Part shown: in pieces, positions 21,549 to 34,088 of the stretch | Layout: the number at the start of each line of letters is the position of its first letter | How positions within the stretch are numbered: position 1 is the stretch's first letter | DNA from: Geobacillus jurassicus NBRC 107829 | GTDB taxonomy: Bacteria; Bacillota; Bacilli; Bacillales; Anoxybacillaceae | Direction of reading: 5' to 3' | Length of the DNA: 64,000 nt | NCBI RefSeq assembly: GCF_001544315.1 | Contig: NZ_BCQG01000011.1 | Location: 1 to 64,000 of the forward strand | Notes under the pieces: generated by a model | Told to the model about the DNA's origin: nothing | What the model saw: the letters and a program-made list of their open reading frames with translations, nothing else | Databases searched by the model: none | Translations under genes and position numbers: made by a program

Positions 21549-22454
21549 TTGAACACGATGGAAAAAACGGTTAGCCGATTGTTCGCATTTTTGATGGATG
21601 AACAATTGTGGCTTCAGATCGGAAAAGGAACGCTGAAAATCGTCCTTATTCTACTCATATGCGCCGTAGCGGTGAAAGTGTTGAAAATCGCTGTCCATAA
21701 CATGTTCAAAGTGCGGCAGAAGGCGCCGATCCGCATTTCTGAACGTCGGGAGGCGACGCTCGTACGGCTGCTCGACAACGTTATTACGTATGTATTATAT
21801 TTTATTGCACTGTTGATGATTTTAGATGCGTTTGGCGTTCCGGTCAAAGCGCTGCTCGCTGGAGCCGGGGTCGTCGGACTGGCTGTCGGTTTTGGCGCGC
21901 AAAGTTTAGTGAAAGACATCATCACCGGGTTTTTCATCATTTTTGAAGACCAGTTTGCGGTCGGCGATTATGTGCGCATCGGCAATTTTGAAGGATATGT
22001 CGAAACGATTGGGCTTCGGGTGACGAAAATTAAAAGCTGGACGGGAGAAGTGCACATTTTGCCAAACGGCAGCATCACTCAAGTGACGAACTATTCACTG
22101 CACAACAGCCTCGCTGTCGTTGACGTCAGCATCGCCTATGAAGAAGACATTGAAGAGGCGGAGGAAGCCATCCGCGAGCTTCTGCCGCAGCTGCCGGCGA
22201 AGTATGAAGACATGGTTGCCCCGCCGGAATTGCTTGGTGTGCAAAATTTATCAAGCTCGGAAGTCATATTGCGCATCACGTGCGAAACGAAACCGATGCG
22301 TCATTTAGCGGTCGCTCGGGCGATCCGCAAGGAAGTGAAGATGCTGTTGGACGAACGGGGAATCGAAATCCCGTACCCGCGGCTTGTGCTGCATCGCCGC
22401 GACGGACAAGAGCAGCCGGGGGCAAAGCCGCAACGGGAGCAATCGCTGTCATGA
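21549..22454 (+). CDS. MscS-family mechanosensitive ion channel
   Basis: A 301-residue small-conductance mechanosensitive channel protein. Three membrane segments (about residues 20-40, 73-95, 97-120) are followed by the MscS beta domain and C-terminal cage. The pore helix GAGVVGLAVGFGAQSLVKDIITG with regularly spaced glycines and alanines and the GDYVRIGNFEGYVETIGLR segment are diagnostic. It would release solutes on hypo-osmotic shock. The likely start is TTG 21549, nine bases after GAGGTG; ATG 21558 is an alternative. It is followed 12 bp later by the DUF951 gene. Confidence 0.92.
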   Translation: MNTMEKTVSRLFAFLMDEQLWLQIGKGTLKIVLILLICAVAVKVLKIAVHNMFKVRQKAPIRISERREATLVRLLDNVITYVLYFIALLMILDAFGVPVKALLAGAGVVGLAVGFGAQSLVKDIITGFFIIFEDQFAVGDYVRIGNFEGYVETIGLRVTKIKSWTGEVHILPNGSITQVTNYSLHNSLAVVDVSIAYEEDIEEAEEAIRELLPQLPAKYEDMVAPPELLGVQNLSSSEVILRITCETKPMRHLAVARAIRKEVKMLLDERGIEIPYPRLVLHRRDGQEQPGAKPQREQSLS

Positions 22455-22466
22455 GGAGGTGGACGG

Positions 22467-22664
22467 ATGGAAGAGAAACAGTTTGGACTATACGATATCG
22501 TTGAAATGAAGAAGCCGCACCCGTGCGGAACGAACCGCTGGAAAGTGATCCGCTTAGGCGCCGACATCCGCATTAAATGTGAAGGGTGCGCCCATAGCGT
22601 GTTATTGCCGCGCAAAGAATTTATCCGCAAAATGAAAAAAGTGCTCGTGAAGCATGAGGAATAG
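22467..22664 (+). CDS. DUF951 family small protein
   Basis: A 65-residue protein of the DUF951 family (B. subtilis YyzM). It contains the conserved DIVEMKKPHPCGTNRW segment and a CEGC motif (about residues 40-43), suggesting a metal- or nucleic-acid-binding OB-like fold. Function is unknown. It lies 12 bp after the MscS gene, an arrangement common in Firmicutes, with a terminator behind it. Confidence 0.92.
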   Translation: MEEKQFGLYDIVEMKKPHPCGTNRWKVIRLGADIRIKCEGCAHSVLLPRKEFIRKMKKVLVKHEE

Positions 22665-22672
22665 GCAAACGA

Positions 22673-22700
22673 AGCATGGGGGCGGACCCATGCTCTTTTG
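22673..22700 (+). terminator. Terminator after DUF951 gene
   Basis: AGCATGGG (22673-22680) and CCCATGCT (22687-22694) form an 8-bp stem with a 6-base loop, followed by CTTTT. It ends the MscS-DUF951 unit before the oxidoreductase gene. Confidence 0.7.
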
Positions 22701-22720
22701 TTGCAAAGAGAGGGGGGAAG

Positions 22721-24742
22721 ATGGTGAAAGCGACGCATGTGACATCATGTCCGCTCAACTGTTGGGATGTGTGCGGGCTGAAGGTGACGGTGAGCGAAGG
22801 AAAAGTCGTGCGCATCGATGGCGACGAACACCATCCCATCACGAAAGGGAACATTTGCGGGCGCGGGCGGATGTTGAAAGAGCGGGTAAACGCCAAAGAA
22901 CGCCTTCTCTATCCGTTGAAAAAAGTAAACGGGCAGTTCGTTCGCATTTCTTGGGAAGAGGCGCTTGATGACATCGCCAGAAAGATGCGAGAATTGAAAG
23001 AACGGTTTGGGCCGACTGCTGTACTCCACAGTCATGATTACGCCAACAACGGGTTGCTGAAAAACCTGGACCGCCGTTTTTTTAATTGCTATGGTGGGGC
23101 AACAGAGCTTATCGGCAGCCTTTGCTGGGGCGCGGGCATTGAGGCGCAGACATGGGATTTTGGCAACGCCTATAGCCATGCGCCAGAAGATATCGACAAC
23201 AGCCGCCATATCGTCATTTGGGGGCGAAACGTTGCCCGCACGAACATGCATTTATTCGAGCGGTTGCTTGCCGCGAAAAAACGCGGGGCGACAATTGTGG
23301 TCATCGATCCGCTGTTTGGCCCGACGGCGCGCATCGCTGATCGGTACGTATGCATTAAGCCGGGAATGGATGCGTTTTTGGCGATGGGCGTCATGAAAGA
23401 ATTGCTTCGCCTCGGACTTGAGGACCGTGCCTTTATCGAGCAGCATACGCTTGGGTTTGATGACGTCAAACAAGTATTAGATATGATTTCGCTTTCTGAG
23501 ATCGAGCGGCATACCGGCGTCAGTCGGGATCAAATGACGGAGCTGGCCCGGCTTTACGGGGACCGGCCAACGGCGACGTATCTCGGCCTTGGCATGCAGC
23601 GTTATGCGAACGGCGGCAATACAATCCGATGGATCGACGCCCTTGTCGCCGCAAGCGGAAACGTCGGCATTCCCGGCGGAGGGGCGAACTTCGGCAACTT
23701 GCAAGTGAGCGAATGCTTCGATAAAGCGGCGTTGACGCTTCCGGAGCGGAAAACGGCCTCGCGCACATGGACGATGATGAAGCAGGCGGAAGAAATATTG
23801 CGGGCGAATGATCCACCGATCGGCATGGTGATCGTCACGTGCGGCAACCCGCTCGTTCAAGTGCCGAACACGAACTTAATGAAAAAAGCGTTCGCTTCCG
23901 TTGAGACGGTCGTTGTATTCGAGCAGTTTATGACCGACACGGCCGCCGCCGCCGATTACGTTCTTCCAGTGGCCGCATCGTTTGAAGAAGAGGATGTGTA
24001 TTGTTCCTCCATGTACCATGCATATGTAAACTACGGGCCAAAGCTTGTTGATCCGCCGGGCGAGGCGAAACCGGATTTGTGGATTTGGACGGAGCTGGCG
24101 AAACGGCTCGGGTTTGGGGACGATTTTGCCTATACGCGCGAGCAATTCCTTGCGATGGCGCTTCGGCCGTTGGAACAGCACGGCATTACGCTTGCGCGGC
24201 TGAAAACGGAGCACCGCGTCCTTTTGCCTGTCGAACCTGTGCCGTGGCGTGGCCGCCGATTTCAAACGCCAAGCGGCAAATATGAATTTACATCGACCAT
24301 CGCCAAACAAAAAGGGATGGACGGCCGGCTGCAAATCATGTATCCAGCCGAATCGGAGGAAGCCAATCCGGCATTAGCCGCCAAATATCCGTATCGGCTG
24401 TTGACGATCCATCCGCTCCGCTCGAACCATTCGCAGCATTACCCGCTCATCCCGGCGCTGCAGGTGGTGCGCATTGAGGTGGCGGCCGACGTCGCCGTGA
24501 AAAAAGGGCTCGCCGATGGCGACCGGGCGCGTGTTTACAACGACCGCGGATCGCTCGTGGGAACGGTCAAGGTGCTTGATGGCGCCTACCCAGGCACGAT
24601 CAACATTGACGAAGGACAATGGGGAGTGTTCGGCGGGCCGGTCAACGTCCTCACGTCCGATTTGGAGTCGGATAACGGCTGCGGCAGCACGCTTTATGAC
24701 TGTTTGGTTGATATCGAAAAAGTCGCGCCGGAAGCGAAGTAA
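22721..24742 (+). CDS. Molybdopterin-dependent oxidoreductase (YyaE-like)
   Basis: A 673-residue protein of the DMSO-reductase superfamily. Cys10, Cys14, Cys18 and Cys46 form the N-terminal [4Fe-4S] motif (CPLNCWDVC...GNICGRG). The central molybdopterin-binding domain and the C-terminal dinucleotide-binding domain (RLLTIHPLRSNHSQHY) follow. There is no twin-arginine signal, so it should be cytoplasmic. No iron-sulfur or membrane-anchor subunit gene is adjacent, so its electron partner is unknown. B. subtilis yyaE occupies the same place next to ychF. ATG 22721 is chosen behind GAGGGGGGAAG. Confidence 0.9.
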   Translation: MVKATHVTSCPLNCWDVCGLKVTVSEGKVVRIDGDEHHPITKGNICGRGRMLKERVNAKERLLYPLKKVNGQFVRISWEEALDDIARKMRELKERFGPTAVLHSHDYANNGLLKNLDRRFFNCYGGATELIGSLCWGAGIEAQTWDFGNAYSHAPEDIDNSRHIVIWGRNVARTNMHLFERLLAAKKRGATIVVIDPLFGPTARIADRYVCIKPGMDAFLAMGVMKELLRLGLEDRAFIEQHTLGFDDVKQVLDMISLSEIERHTGVSRDQMTELARLYGDRPTATYLGLGMQRYANGGNTIRWIDALVAASGNVGIPGGGANFGNLQVSECFDKAALTLPERKTASRTWTMMKQAEEILRANDPPIGMVIVTCGNPLVQVPNTNLMKKAFASVETVVVFEQFMTDTAAAADYVLPVAASFEEEDVYCSSMYHAYVNYGPKLVDPPGEAKPDLWIWTELAKRLGFGDDFAYTREQFLAMALRPLEQHGITLARLKTEHRVLLPVEPVPWRGRRFQTPSGKYEFTSTIAKQKGMDGRLQIMYPAESEEANPALAAKYPYRLLTIHPLRSNHSQHYPLIPALQVVRIEVAADVAVKKGLADGDRARVYNDRGSLVGTVKVLDGAYPGTINIDEGQWGVFGGPVNVLTSDLESDNGCGSTLYDCLVDIEKVAPEAK

Positions 24743-24888
24743 ACAGTCAAAAGTGTTTTGGCAGTAGAAAAATGACGTTGTTGACGGCAACAAGCGGTTT
24801 AAGGCGGCTGATTCGAAAATGAAAATACAGAGTCGGCTTTGGGCGGCCGAGTGTTGGAAAAAGGGCGCCAACTCTTGCCTTTTTCGAA

Positions 24889-24919
24889 GCGGGCGGGAGA
24901 GGAAACATTCCCCGCCCGC
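24889..24919 (+). other. GC-rich hairpin upstream of ychF promoter
   Basis: GCGGGCGGG (24889-24897) and CCCGCCCGC (24911-24919) form a perfect 9-bp stem around a 13-base loop. It lacks a T-run. It may stop readthrough from the oxidoreductase gene, or be an element next to the ychF promoter. Confidence 0.4.
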
Positions 24920-24926
24920 GGAGCGC

Positions 24927-24955
24927 TTGTCATTTTCTGCGCCAGCCCATATAAT
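24927..24955 (+). promoter_or_regulatory. ychF promoter
   Basis: TTGTCA (24927-24932) and TATAAT (24950-24955) with a 17-bp spacer, 37 bp ahead of the ychF start codon. Confidence 0.8.
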
Positions 24956-24991
24956 GAGGGAAGATGTGAACGGGAAAGAGGAGTGGAACGA

Positions 24992-26092
24992 ATGGGATTG
25001 ACAGCAGGAATCGTCGGATTGCCGAACGTCGGCAAATCGACGTTGTTTAACGCCATTACGAAAGCAGGTGCTGAGTCAGCCAACTATCCGTTTTGCACGA
25101 TTGAGCCGAACGTCGGTGTCGTCGAAGTGCCTGACGAGCGGCTCGATGTATTGACGGAAATGTTTCGCCCGAAGCGGACAGTGCCGACTGTTTTTGAATT
25201 TACCGATATCGCCGGCATTGTCAAAGGAGCAAGCAAAGGAGAGGGGCTTGGCAACAAGTTTTTGTCGCATATCCGCCAAGTCGATGCGATTTGCCAAGTC
25301 GTCCGCTGCTTCAGCGATGAAAACATCACCCACGTCGCCGGCAAAGTCGACCCGCTTGCCGATATCGAAACGATCAATTTGGAGCTCGTATTGGCCGATT
25401 TAGAGACGGTTGACAAACGAATCGAGCGGGTCGGCAAAATCGCCAAGCAAAAAGATAAAGAGGCGGCGTTTGAATACGACATTTTGCGGCGGTTGAAGGA
25501 GACGCTCGAGGCCGGCAAGCCGGCGCGCACGCTCAAGTTCACTGATGAAGAGATGAAAGTCGTCAAGCAGCTGCATTTGTTGACGACAAAGCCAATGCTT
25601 TACGTCGCCAATGTCGGCGAGGAAGACGTCGCTGACCCAAGCAGCAATCCGTTCGTCAATGACGTGCGCGAGTTTGCGAAGCGCGACAACGCGGAAGTCA
25701 TTGTGGTCTGCGCCAAAATCGAAGAGGAAATCGCTGAGTTCAGCGATGAGGAAAAACGGCAGTTTTTGCAGGAACTCGGCATCGAGCAGTCCGGCCTTGA
25801 TCAGCTGATCCGCGCCGCTTACAGCCTGCTCGGGCTGGCGACGTTTTTCACCGCCGGCGAGCAGGAAGTGCGGGCGTGGACGTTCCGCAAAGGGATGAAA
25901 GCGCCGCAATGCGCCGGCATCATCCATTCCGACTTTGAGCGCGGATTTATTCGCGCAGAAACGGTGTCGTACGATGACCTCGTCGCGGCTGGATCGATGG
26001 CGGCGGCGCGTGAAGCCGGCAAAGTGCGCCTTGAAGGGAAAGACTACGAAGTACAAGACGGCGATATTATGCACTTCCGGTTCAACGTATAA
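24992..26092 (+). CDS. ychF: Redox-regulated ATPase YchF (Obg-like)
   Basis: A 366-residue ribosome-associated P-loop protein that prefers ATP over GTP. Walker A GLPNVGKST (residues 8-16), the switch DIAGIVKGASKGEG and the atypical NVGEED in place of NKxD match YchF/OLA1. A coiled-coil insertion and a C-terminal TGS domain (FTAGEQEVRAWT...) follow. ATG 24992 sits nine bases after GAGGAG and gives the family-standard N-terminus MGLTAGIVGLPN. It precedes rpsF, as in B. subtilis. Confidence 0.97.
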   Translation: MGLTAGIVGLPNVGKSTLFNAITKAGAESANYPFCTIEPNVGVVEVPDERLDVLTEMFRPKRTVPTVFEFTDIAGIVKGASKGEGLGNKFLSHIRQVDAICQVVRCFSDENITHVAGKVDPLADIETINLELVLADLETVDKRIERVGKIAKQKDKEAAFEYDILRRLKETLEAGKPARTLKFTDEEMKVVKQLHLLTTKPMLYVANVGEEDVADPSSNPFVNDVREFAKRDNAEVIVVCAKIEEEIAEFSDEEKRQFLQELGIEQSGLDQLIRAAYSLLGLATFFTAGEQEVRAWTFRKGMKAPQCAGIIHSDFERGFIRAETVSYDDLVAAGSMAAAREAGKVRLEGKDYEVQDGDIMHFRFNV

Positions 26093-26175
26093 CATCTAGG
26101 CAAGTTCGGGGGTTATACAGCAGGTGTGGAGGCAAAAAGCTGGCCGTTTGCGCTGACGGAATGCGGCAAACTGCC

Positions 26176-26204
26176 TTGCTTATCGTTGTCGATCATGGTA
26201 TAAT
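26176..26204 (+). promoter_or_regulatory. rpsF operon promoter
   Basis: TTGCTT (26176-26181) and TATAAT (26199-26204) are separated by 17 bp. The predicted leader to the rpsF GTG is about 70 nt and contains the hairpin at 26236-26255. Confidence 0.85.
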
Positions 26205-26235
26205 AAGCAAATGTGAGTAATGGTGATTGCTCCTT

Positions 26236-26255
26236 GCCCTTCCGAACGGAAGGGC
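26236..26255 (+). promoter_or_regulatory. rpsF leader hairpin, candidate S6:S18 autoregulatory RNA
   Basis: GCCCTTCC (26236-26243), loop GAAC and GGAAGGGC (26248-26255) form a perfect 8-bp stem, immediately followed by CGC so that GGGCCGC contains a CCG. The ribosomal S6:S18 complex is known to bind a leader structure with a conserved CCG ahead of rpsF. The hairpin is certain; identity with that RNA is inference. Confidence 0.5.
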
Positions 26256-26282
26256 CGCTTAGACCAAAAGGAGGTGACGAGC

Positions 26283-26570
26283 GTGAGAAAGTACGAAATC
26301 ATGTACATCATCCGCCCGAACATGGACGATGAAGCGAGACAAGCTCTCGTCGAACGGTTCAACAACGTGTTGAAAGAAAACGGCGCGGAGATTACGAACG
26401 TGACGGATTGGGGCAAGCGCCGCTTAGCCTATGAAATTCAAAAATACCGCGACGGCTATTACATGATTGTCAACGTCGTATCGGAGCCGCGTGCGGTGCA
26501 AGAATTCGACCGCTTGGCGCGCATCAGCGAAGACATCATCCGTCACATCGTTGTCAAAGAGGAAGAATAA
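26283..26570 (+). CDS. rpsF: 30S ribosomal protein S6
   Basis: A 95-residue small-subunit protein ([20 protein letters not shown]) that pairs with S18. The start is GTG 26283, seven bases after a perfect AAAGGAGGTGA ribosome site. It heads the rpsF-ssb-rpsR operon conserved across Firmicutes. Confidence 0.99.
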   Translation: MRKYEIMYIIRPNMDDEARQALVERFNNVLKENGAEITNVTDWGKRRLAYEIQKYRDGYYMIVNVVSEPRAVQEFDRLARISEDIIRHIVVKEEE

Positions 26571-26601
26571 TCTTTTCGATTAGGATGAAGAGGTGGTTCT
26601 G

Positions 26602-27096
26602 ATGATTAACCGCGTCATTTTAGTCGGCAGGTTAACGAGAGATCCGGAGTTGCGCTACACTCCAAGCGGAGTGGCTGTTGCCACGTTTACGCTCGCGGTC
26701 AACCGTCCGTTTACAAATCAGCAGGGCGAGCGAGAAACGGATTTTATCCAGTGTGTCGTTTGGCGCCGCCAGGCGGAAAACGTCGCCAACTTTTTGAAAA
26801 AGGGAAGCTTGGCTGGCGTCGATGGCCGGCTGCAAACCCGCAGCTATGAAAATCAAGAAGGTCGGCGCGTGTATGTGACGGAAGTGGTGGCTGATAACGT
26901 CCAATTTCTTGAGCCGAAAGGAACGAGCGAGCAGCGAGGGGCAACAGCGGGCGGCTACTATGGGGATCCATTCCCGTTCGGACAAGATCAGAACCACCGA
27001 TACCCGAACGAAAAAGGGGTTGGCCGCATCGATGACGATCCGTTCGCCAATGACGGCCAGCCGATCGATATTTCTGATGATGATTTGCCGTTTTAA
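26602..27096 (+). CDS. ssb: Single-stranded DNA-binding protein
   Basis: A 164-residue SSB with an N-terminal OB fold ([20 protein letters not shown], about residues 1-105), a glycine/asparagine/aspartate-rich disordered linker and the acidic tip DISDDDLPF that recruits replication and repair proteins. ATG 26602 is preferred over a GTG three codons upstream because it gives the family N-terminus. It lies between rpsF and rpsR. Confidence 0.98.
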   Translation: MINRVILVGRLTRDPELRYTPSGVAVATFTLAVNRPFTNQQGERETDFIQCVVWRRQAENVANFLKKGSLAGVDGRLQTRSYENQEGRRVYVTEVVADNVQFLEPKGTSEQRGATAGGYYGDPFPFGQDQNHRYPNEKGVGRIDDDPFANDGQPIDISDDDLPF

Positions 27097-27194
27097 TAAA
27101 CAAGTGGCTTCAAGCCCATGCCTCTAAACAACGCGCAGGCAGCGGGCCATTCCAGCAATGAGGAAACGACGGCAGCGGAAAGGAGGAAACAAGC

Positions 27195-27431
27195 ATGGCA
27201 GGACGGAAAGGCGGACGTGGCAAACGCCGCAAAGTATGTTACTTCACAGCGAACAACATTACGCATATCGACTACAAAGACGTCGATTTGCTGAAGAAGT
27301 TCATTTCCGAACGCGGCAAAATTTTGCCGCGCCGTGTCACAGGAACGAGCGCGAAATATCAGCGCAAATTGACGGTCGCGATCAAACGCGCGCGCCAAAT
27401 GGCGCTTCTGCCGTACGTTGCGGACGAGTGA
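27195..27431 (+). CDS. rpsR: 30S ribosomal protein S18
   Basis: A 78-residue basic protein ([24 protein letters not shown] region) that binds S6 on the platform of the small subunit. The motif CYFTANN includes one cysteine, so it is the zinc-independent form. It starts at ATG 27195 behind AAAGGAGG, 98 bp after ssb, and is followed by a strong terminator. Confidence 0.99.
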   Translation: MAGRKGGRGKRRKVCYFTANNITHIDYKDVDLLKKFISERGKILPRRVTGTSAKYQRKLTVAIKRARQMALLPYVADE

Positions 27432-27440
27432 GCCGAAAGC

Positions 27441-27473
27441 AAGCAGTAAGGGGGATCCTTACTGCTTTTTTTA
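27441..27473 (+). terminator. rpsR terminator
   Basis: A perfect 11-bp stem AAGCAGTAAGG / CCTTACTGCTT (27441-27451, 27457-27467) runs into seven T residues. It closes the rpsF-ssb-rpsR operon. Confidence 0.95.
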
Positions 27474-27565
27474 TCTCCTTTGACCGAGAGGACTCCTACT
27501 CCCAAGCAGAGCGAAGGTGGGGAAGGAGGTCAAATCACCAAAAAACAAAGAAAGGGGAACGTCCA

Positions 27566-28492
27566 TTGCGAAAAACGCACGCCCTCGCCGAAGCGGCGAT
27601 TGAGCTTGCGCTGTTTGCCGTTTTGTTTTTGCTTGCCTTATATGCGCCGGTCATCGGGGTTGTCGCCGCTTTGTTTTTAGCGCTCCCGTTTATGGTATTT
27701 ACGATGCGCCATGGATGGATTCCAGCTGTTTTGTTGCTGGCTGCGGCTCTTGTCATCTCCGGCTTGATCGGCTCGCTTTTGTCGCTGCCGATGGCGCTTA
27801 TGTTTGGTACTTTCGGCATGGCCGTCGGCGCGATGTTGGCGAAACAGAAAAACCGTTACGTCGTTCTTCTTGTCGGCGCGCTTGTATTTTTGGCGAATAT
27901 CGTGCTCGATTACATCATCTCGATTCAGTTTTTGCACGTTGATATGATCAAAGATACGCTCGCGCTCGTACGCGAATCGTTTGACACAGCGATGCGCCTA
28001 ATGGAAGGAATGGGGCAAGCGCCGCCTGTGGAGATGCAAAGGCAGTTCGAGCAAGGGCTGAAGCTGATCGGCTATATGGTTCCGACGTTGTTTGTCGTTG
28101 CCTCGTTTGCGCTGGCGTACGCGACGATCATCGTCTCGCTGCCGGTGATGAAGAGGCTGAAGCTGCCGGTCGGTTCATGGCCGCCGTTTCGCGAGTTGAC
28201 GTGGCCGAAAACCGTATTGTGGGTGTATGTCTTCGTGCTCCTTCTCTCCTTGTTCCCGTTCGAAGAAGGATCGTTTGCCTATATCGCTGTGTTGAATTTA
28301 TCGTATGTATTGCAGTTGGCGATGATCGTGCAAGGATTTTCGTTTCTTTACTACGCCGCTTACAAAAAAGGGATTGGCAAAGGAGTGGTGGCGGCAGGGA
28401 CGGTCGTTTGCTTATTCCTGCCTTTTCTACTTTATCTCGTGGCGATATTCGGTATAATTGATTTAGGATTTGATTTGCGCCGCCGCATATGA
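27566..28492 (+). CDS. DUF2232 membrane protein (YybS-like)
   Basis: A 308-residue integral membrane protein with about eight transmembrane segments, matching B. subtilis YybS (DUF2232), which precedes gdpP in the same order. The likely start is TTG 27566 (MRKTHALAEAAIELALF), eight bases after AAAGGGG; the frame stays open upstream to 27158, but that stretch overlaps rpsR and is not coding. Function is not established. Confidence 0.88.
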   Translation: MRKTHALAEAAIELALFAVLFLLALYAPVIGVVAALFLALPFMVFTMRHGWIPAVLLLAAALVISGLIGSLLSLPMALMFGTFGMAVGAMLAKQKNRYVVLLVGALVFLANIVLDYIISIQFLHVDMIKDTLALVRESFDTAMRLMEGMGQAPPVEMQRQFEQGLKLIGYMVPTLFVVASFALAYATIIVSLPVMKRLKLPVGSWPPFRELTWPKTVLWVYVFVLLLSLFPFEEGSFAYIAVLNLSYVLQLAMIVQGFSFLYYAAYKKGIGKGVVAAGTVVCLFLPFLLYLVAIFGIIDLGFDLRRRI

Positions 28493-28538
28493 TAATTGGA
28501 TAAGGTGAGTCATTTCTTCAGTGTAGGAGCTGACTTGA

Positions 28539-30961
<2,423 letters not shown>

Positions 30962-30973
30962 CGGTGAGCCATG

Positions 30974-31001
30974 ATGCCCCCGCCCACTGCGGCGGGGGCA
31001 T
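30974..31001 (+). terminator. Hairpin after rplI (possible attenuator)
   Basis: ATGCCCCCGC (30974-30983) pairs with GCGGGGGCAT (30992-31001). The stem is strong but no T-run follows, so it may act in RNA processing or partial termination before dnaB. Confidence 0.5.
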
Positions 31002-31040
31002 TATCGACGGAAACGAAACGGGGGAAAAGGCGGTGAGACG

Positions 31041-32405
31041 ATGAGCGAACTTTTTTCAGAACGAATTCCTCCGCAAAGCATTGAAGCCGAGCAGGCCGTG
31101 CTTGGCGCCGTGTTTTTGGATCCCACTGCGCTGACGCTAGCCTCGGAACGATTAATTCCCGAAGACTTTTACCGCGCGGCCCATCAAAAAATTTTCCACG
31201 CCATGCTTCGTGTCGCCGATAAGGGCGAGCCGGTCGATTTAGTGACGGTGACGGCGGAACTGGCCGCTTTGGAGCAGCTTGAGGAAGTCGGCGGCGTCTC
31301 CTACTTAAGCGAGCTCGCCGATTCTGTGCCGACAGCGGCCAACGTCGAATACTACGCCCGCATTGTTGAAGAAAAATCAGTGCTTCGCCGCCTCATTCGC
31401 ACGGCGACATCGATCGCTCAAGACGGGTACACGCGGGAAGATGAAATTGACGTTTTGCTCGATGAAGCGGAACGGAAAATTATGGAGGTTTCCCAACGGA
31501 AACATTCGGGCGCCTTTAAAAATATTAAAGACGTCCTCGTACAGACGTATGACAACATTGAAATGCTCCATAACCGGAACGGAGACATCACCGGCATCCC
31601 GACCGGATTCACTGAACTCGACCGGATGACGTCCGGATTTCAGCGCAGCGACTTGATTATCGTCGCCGCCCGGCCGTCGGTCGGGAAGACGGCATTCGCG
31701 TTAAACATCGCTCAAAATGTGGCAACGAAAACGAGCGAAAATGTCGCCATTTTCAGCTTGGAAATGAGCGCCCAGCAGCTTGTGATGCGGATGCTTTGCG
31801 CTGAAGGCAACATCAACGCGCAAAACTTGCGCACCGGCAGGCTGACGCCGGAAGATTGGGGCAAGCTGACGATGGCGATGGGCAGTTTGTCCAACGCCGG
31901 CATCTATATTGACGACACGCCGAGCATCCGCGTCAGCGATATTCGCGCCAAATGCCGCCGCTTGAAACAGGAAAGCGGTCTCGGCATGGTGGTGATCGAT
32001 TATTTGCAACTCATTCAAGGAAGCGGGCGCAACCGGGAAAACCGCCAGCAGGAAGTGTCAGAAATTTCCCGTTCGCTAAAGGCGCTCGCCCGGGAGCTCG
32101 AAGTGCCGGTCATCGCTTTGTCGCAGCTGTCGCGCAGCGTCGAGCAGCGCCAAGACAAGCGGCCGATGATGTCCGACCTCCGCGAGTCGGGGAGCATTGA
32201 GCAGGACGCCGATATCGTCGCCTTTTTGTACCGCGACGATTACTACAACAAAGATTCTGAGAACAAAAACATCATTGAGATCATCATCGCCAAACAGCGG
32301 AACGGCCCGGTCGGGACGGTGCAGCTCGCCTTTATTAAAGAGTACAATAAATTCGTCAACTTAGAGCGCCGCTTCGATGAGGCGCAAATTCCGCCAGGGG
32401 CGTAA
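31041..32405 (+). CDS. dnaB: Replicative DNA helicase (DnaB family, DnaC of B. subtilis)
   Basis: A 454-residue hexameric 5'-3' helicase of the replication fork. The N-terminal primase-interacting domain starts RIPPQSIEAEQAVLG. The RecA-type domain has Walker A ARPSVGKTAFALN, Walker B LGMVVIDYLQL and the DRESGSIEQDADIV-like motif DLRESGSIEQDADIV. No intein is present. It starts at ATG 31041 behind AAGGCGGTGAG. The order gdpP-rplI-dnaB-purA matches B. subtilis, where the gene is called dnaC. Confidence 0.98.
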   Translation: MSELFSERIPPQSIEAEQAVLGAVFLDPTALTLASERLIPEDFYRAAHQKIFHAMLRVADKGEPVDLVTVTAELAALEQLEEVGGVSYLSELADSVPTAANVEYYARIVEEKSVLRRLIRTATSIAQDGYTREDEIDVLLDEAERKIMEVSQRKHSGAFKNIKDVLVQTYDNIEMLHNRNGDITGIPTGFTELDRMTSGFQRSDLIIVAARPSVGKTAFALNIAQNVATKTSENVAIFSLEMSAQQLVMRMLCAEGNINAQNLRTGRLTPEDWGKLTMAMGSLSNAGIYIDDTPSIRVSDIRAKCRRLKQESGLGMVVIDYLQLIQGSGRNRENRQQEVSEISRSLKALARELEVPVIALSQLSRSVEQRQDKRPMMSDLRESGSIEQDADIVAFLYRDDYYNKDSENKNIIEIIIAKQRNGPVGTVQLAFIKEYNKFVNLERRFDEAQIPPGA

Positions 32406-32500
32406 GGTGTCGACGGCGGGCGCCTTTGTTATCTGCTTCGGCCGTTTGAACATTTCTTCACTTGCACTGCAGCATGGAAGTAGGGGCTCTCTCGTTTACT

Positions 32501-33900
<1,400 letters not shown>

Positions 33901-33950
33901 GCGGCGATAGTGGACGGTGGCAGGCGGCGTATAAACAAAGCAAACTACAG

Positions 33951-33981
33951 GCATAGATGCGCGCGCGTCTATGCTTTTTTC
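33951..33981 (+). terminator. purA terminator
   Basis: GCATAGA (33951-33957) pairs with TCTATGC (33968-33974), followed by six T residues, between purA and walR. Confidence 0.85.
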
Positions 33982-34088
33982 TTTGATAGGCTCCTCAAAA
34001 TGGCAATCGGCAAAGGATGATTTCATGTTCATAACATGGTAAATTAGTAATGATAGAATTCCATCGCAAAAGGAAGGATGTGAGCGAG

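Noticed and set aside
27158-27565. Open frame upstream of and continuous with the YybS-like gene
   Set aside because: It overlaps rpsR in another frame and crosses the rpsR terminator; homology to YybS begins only at 27566.
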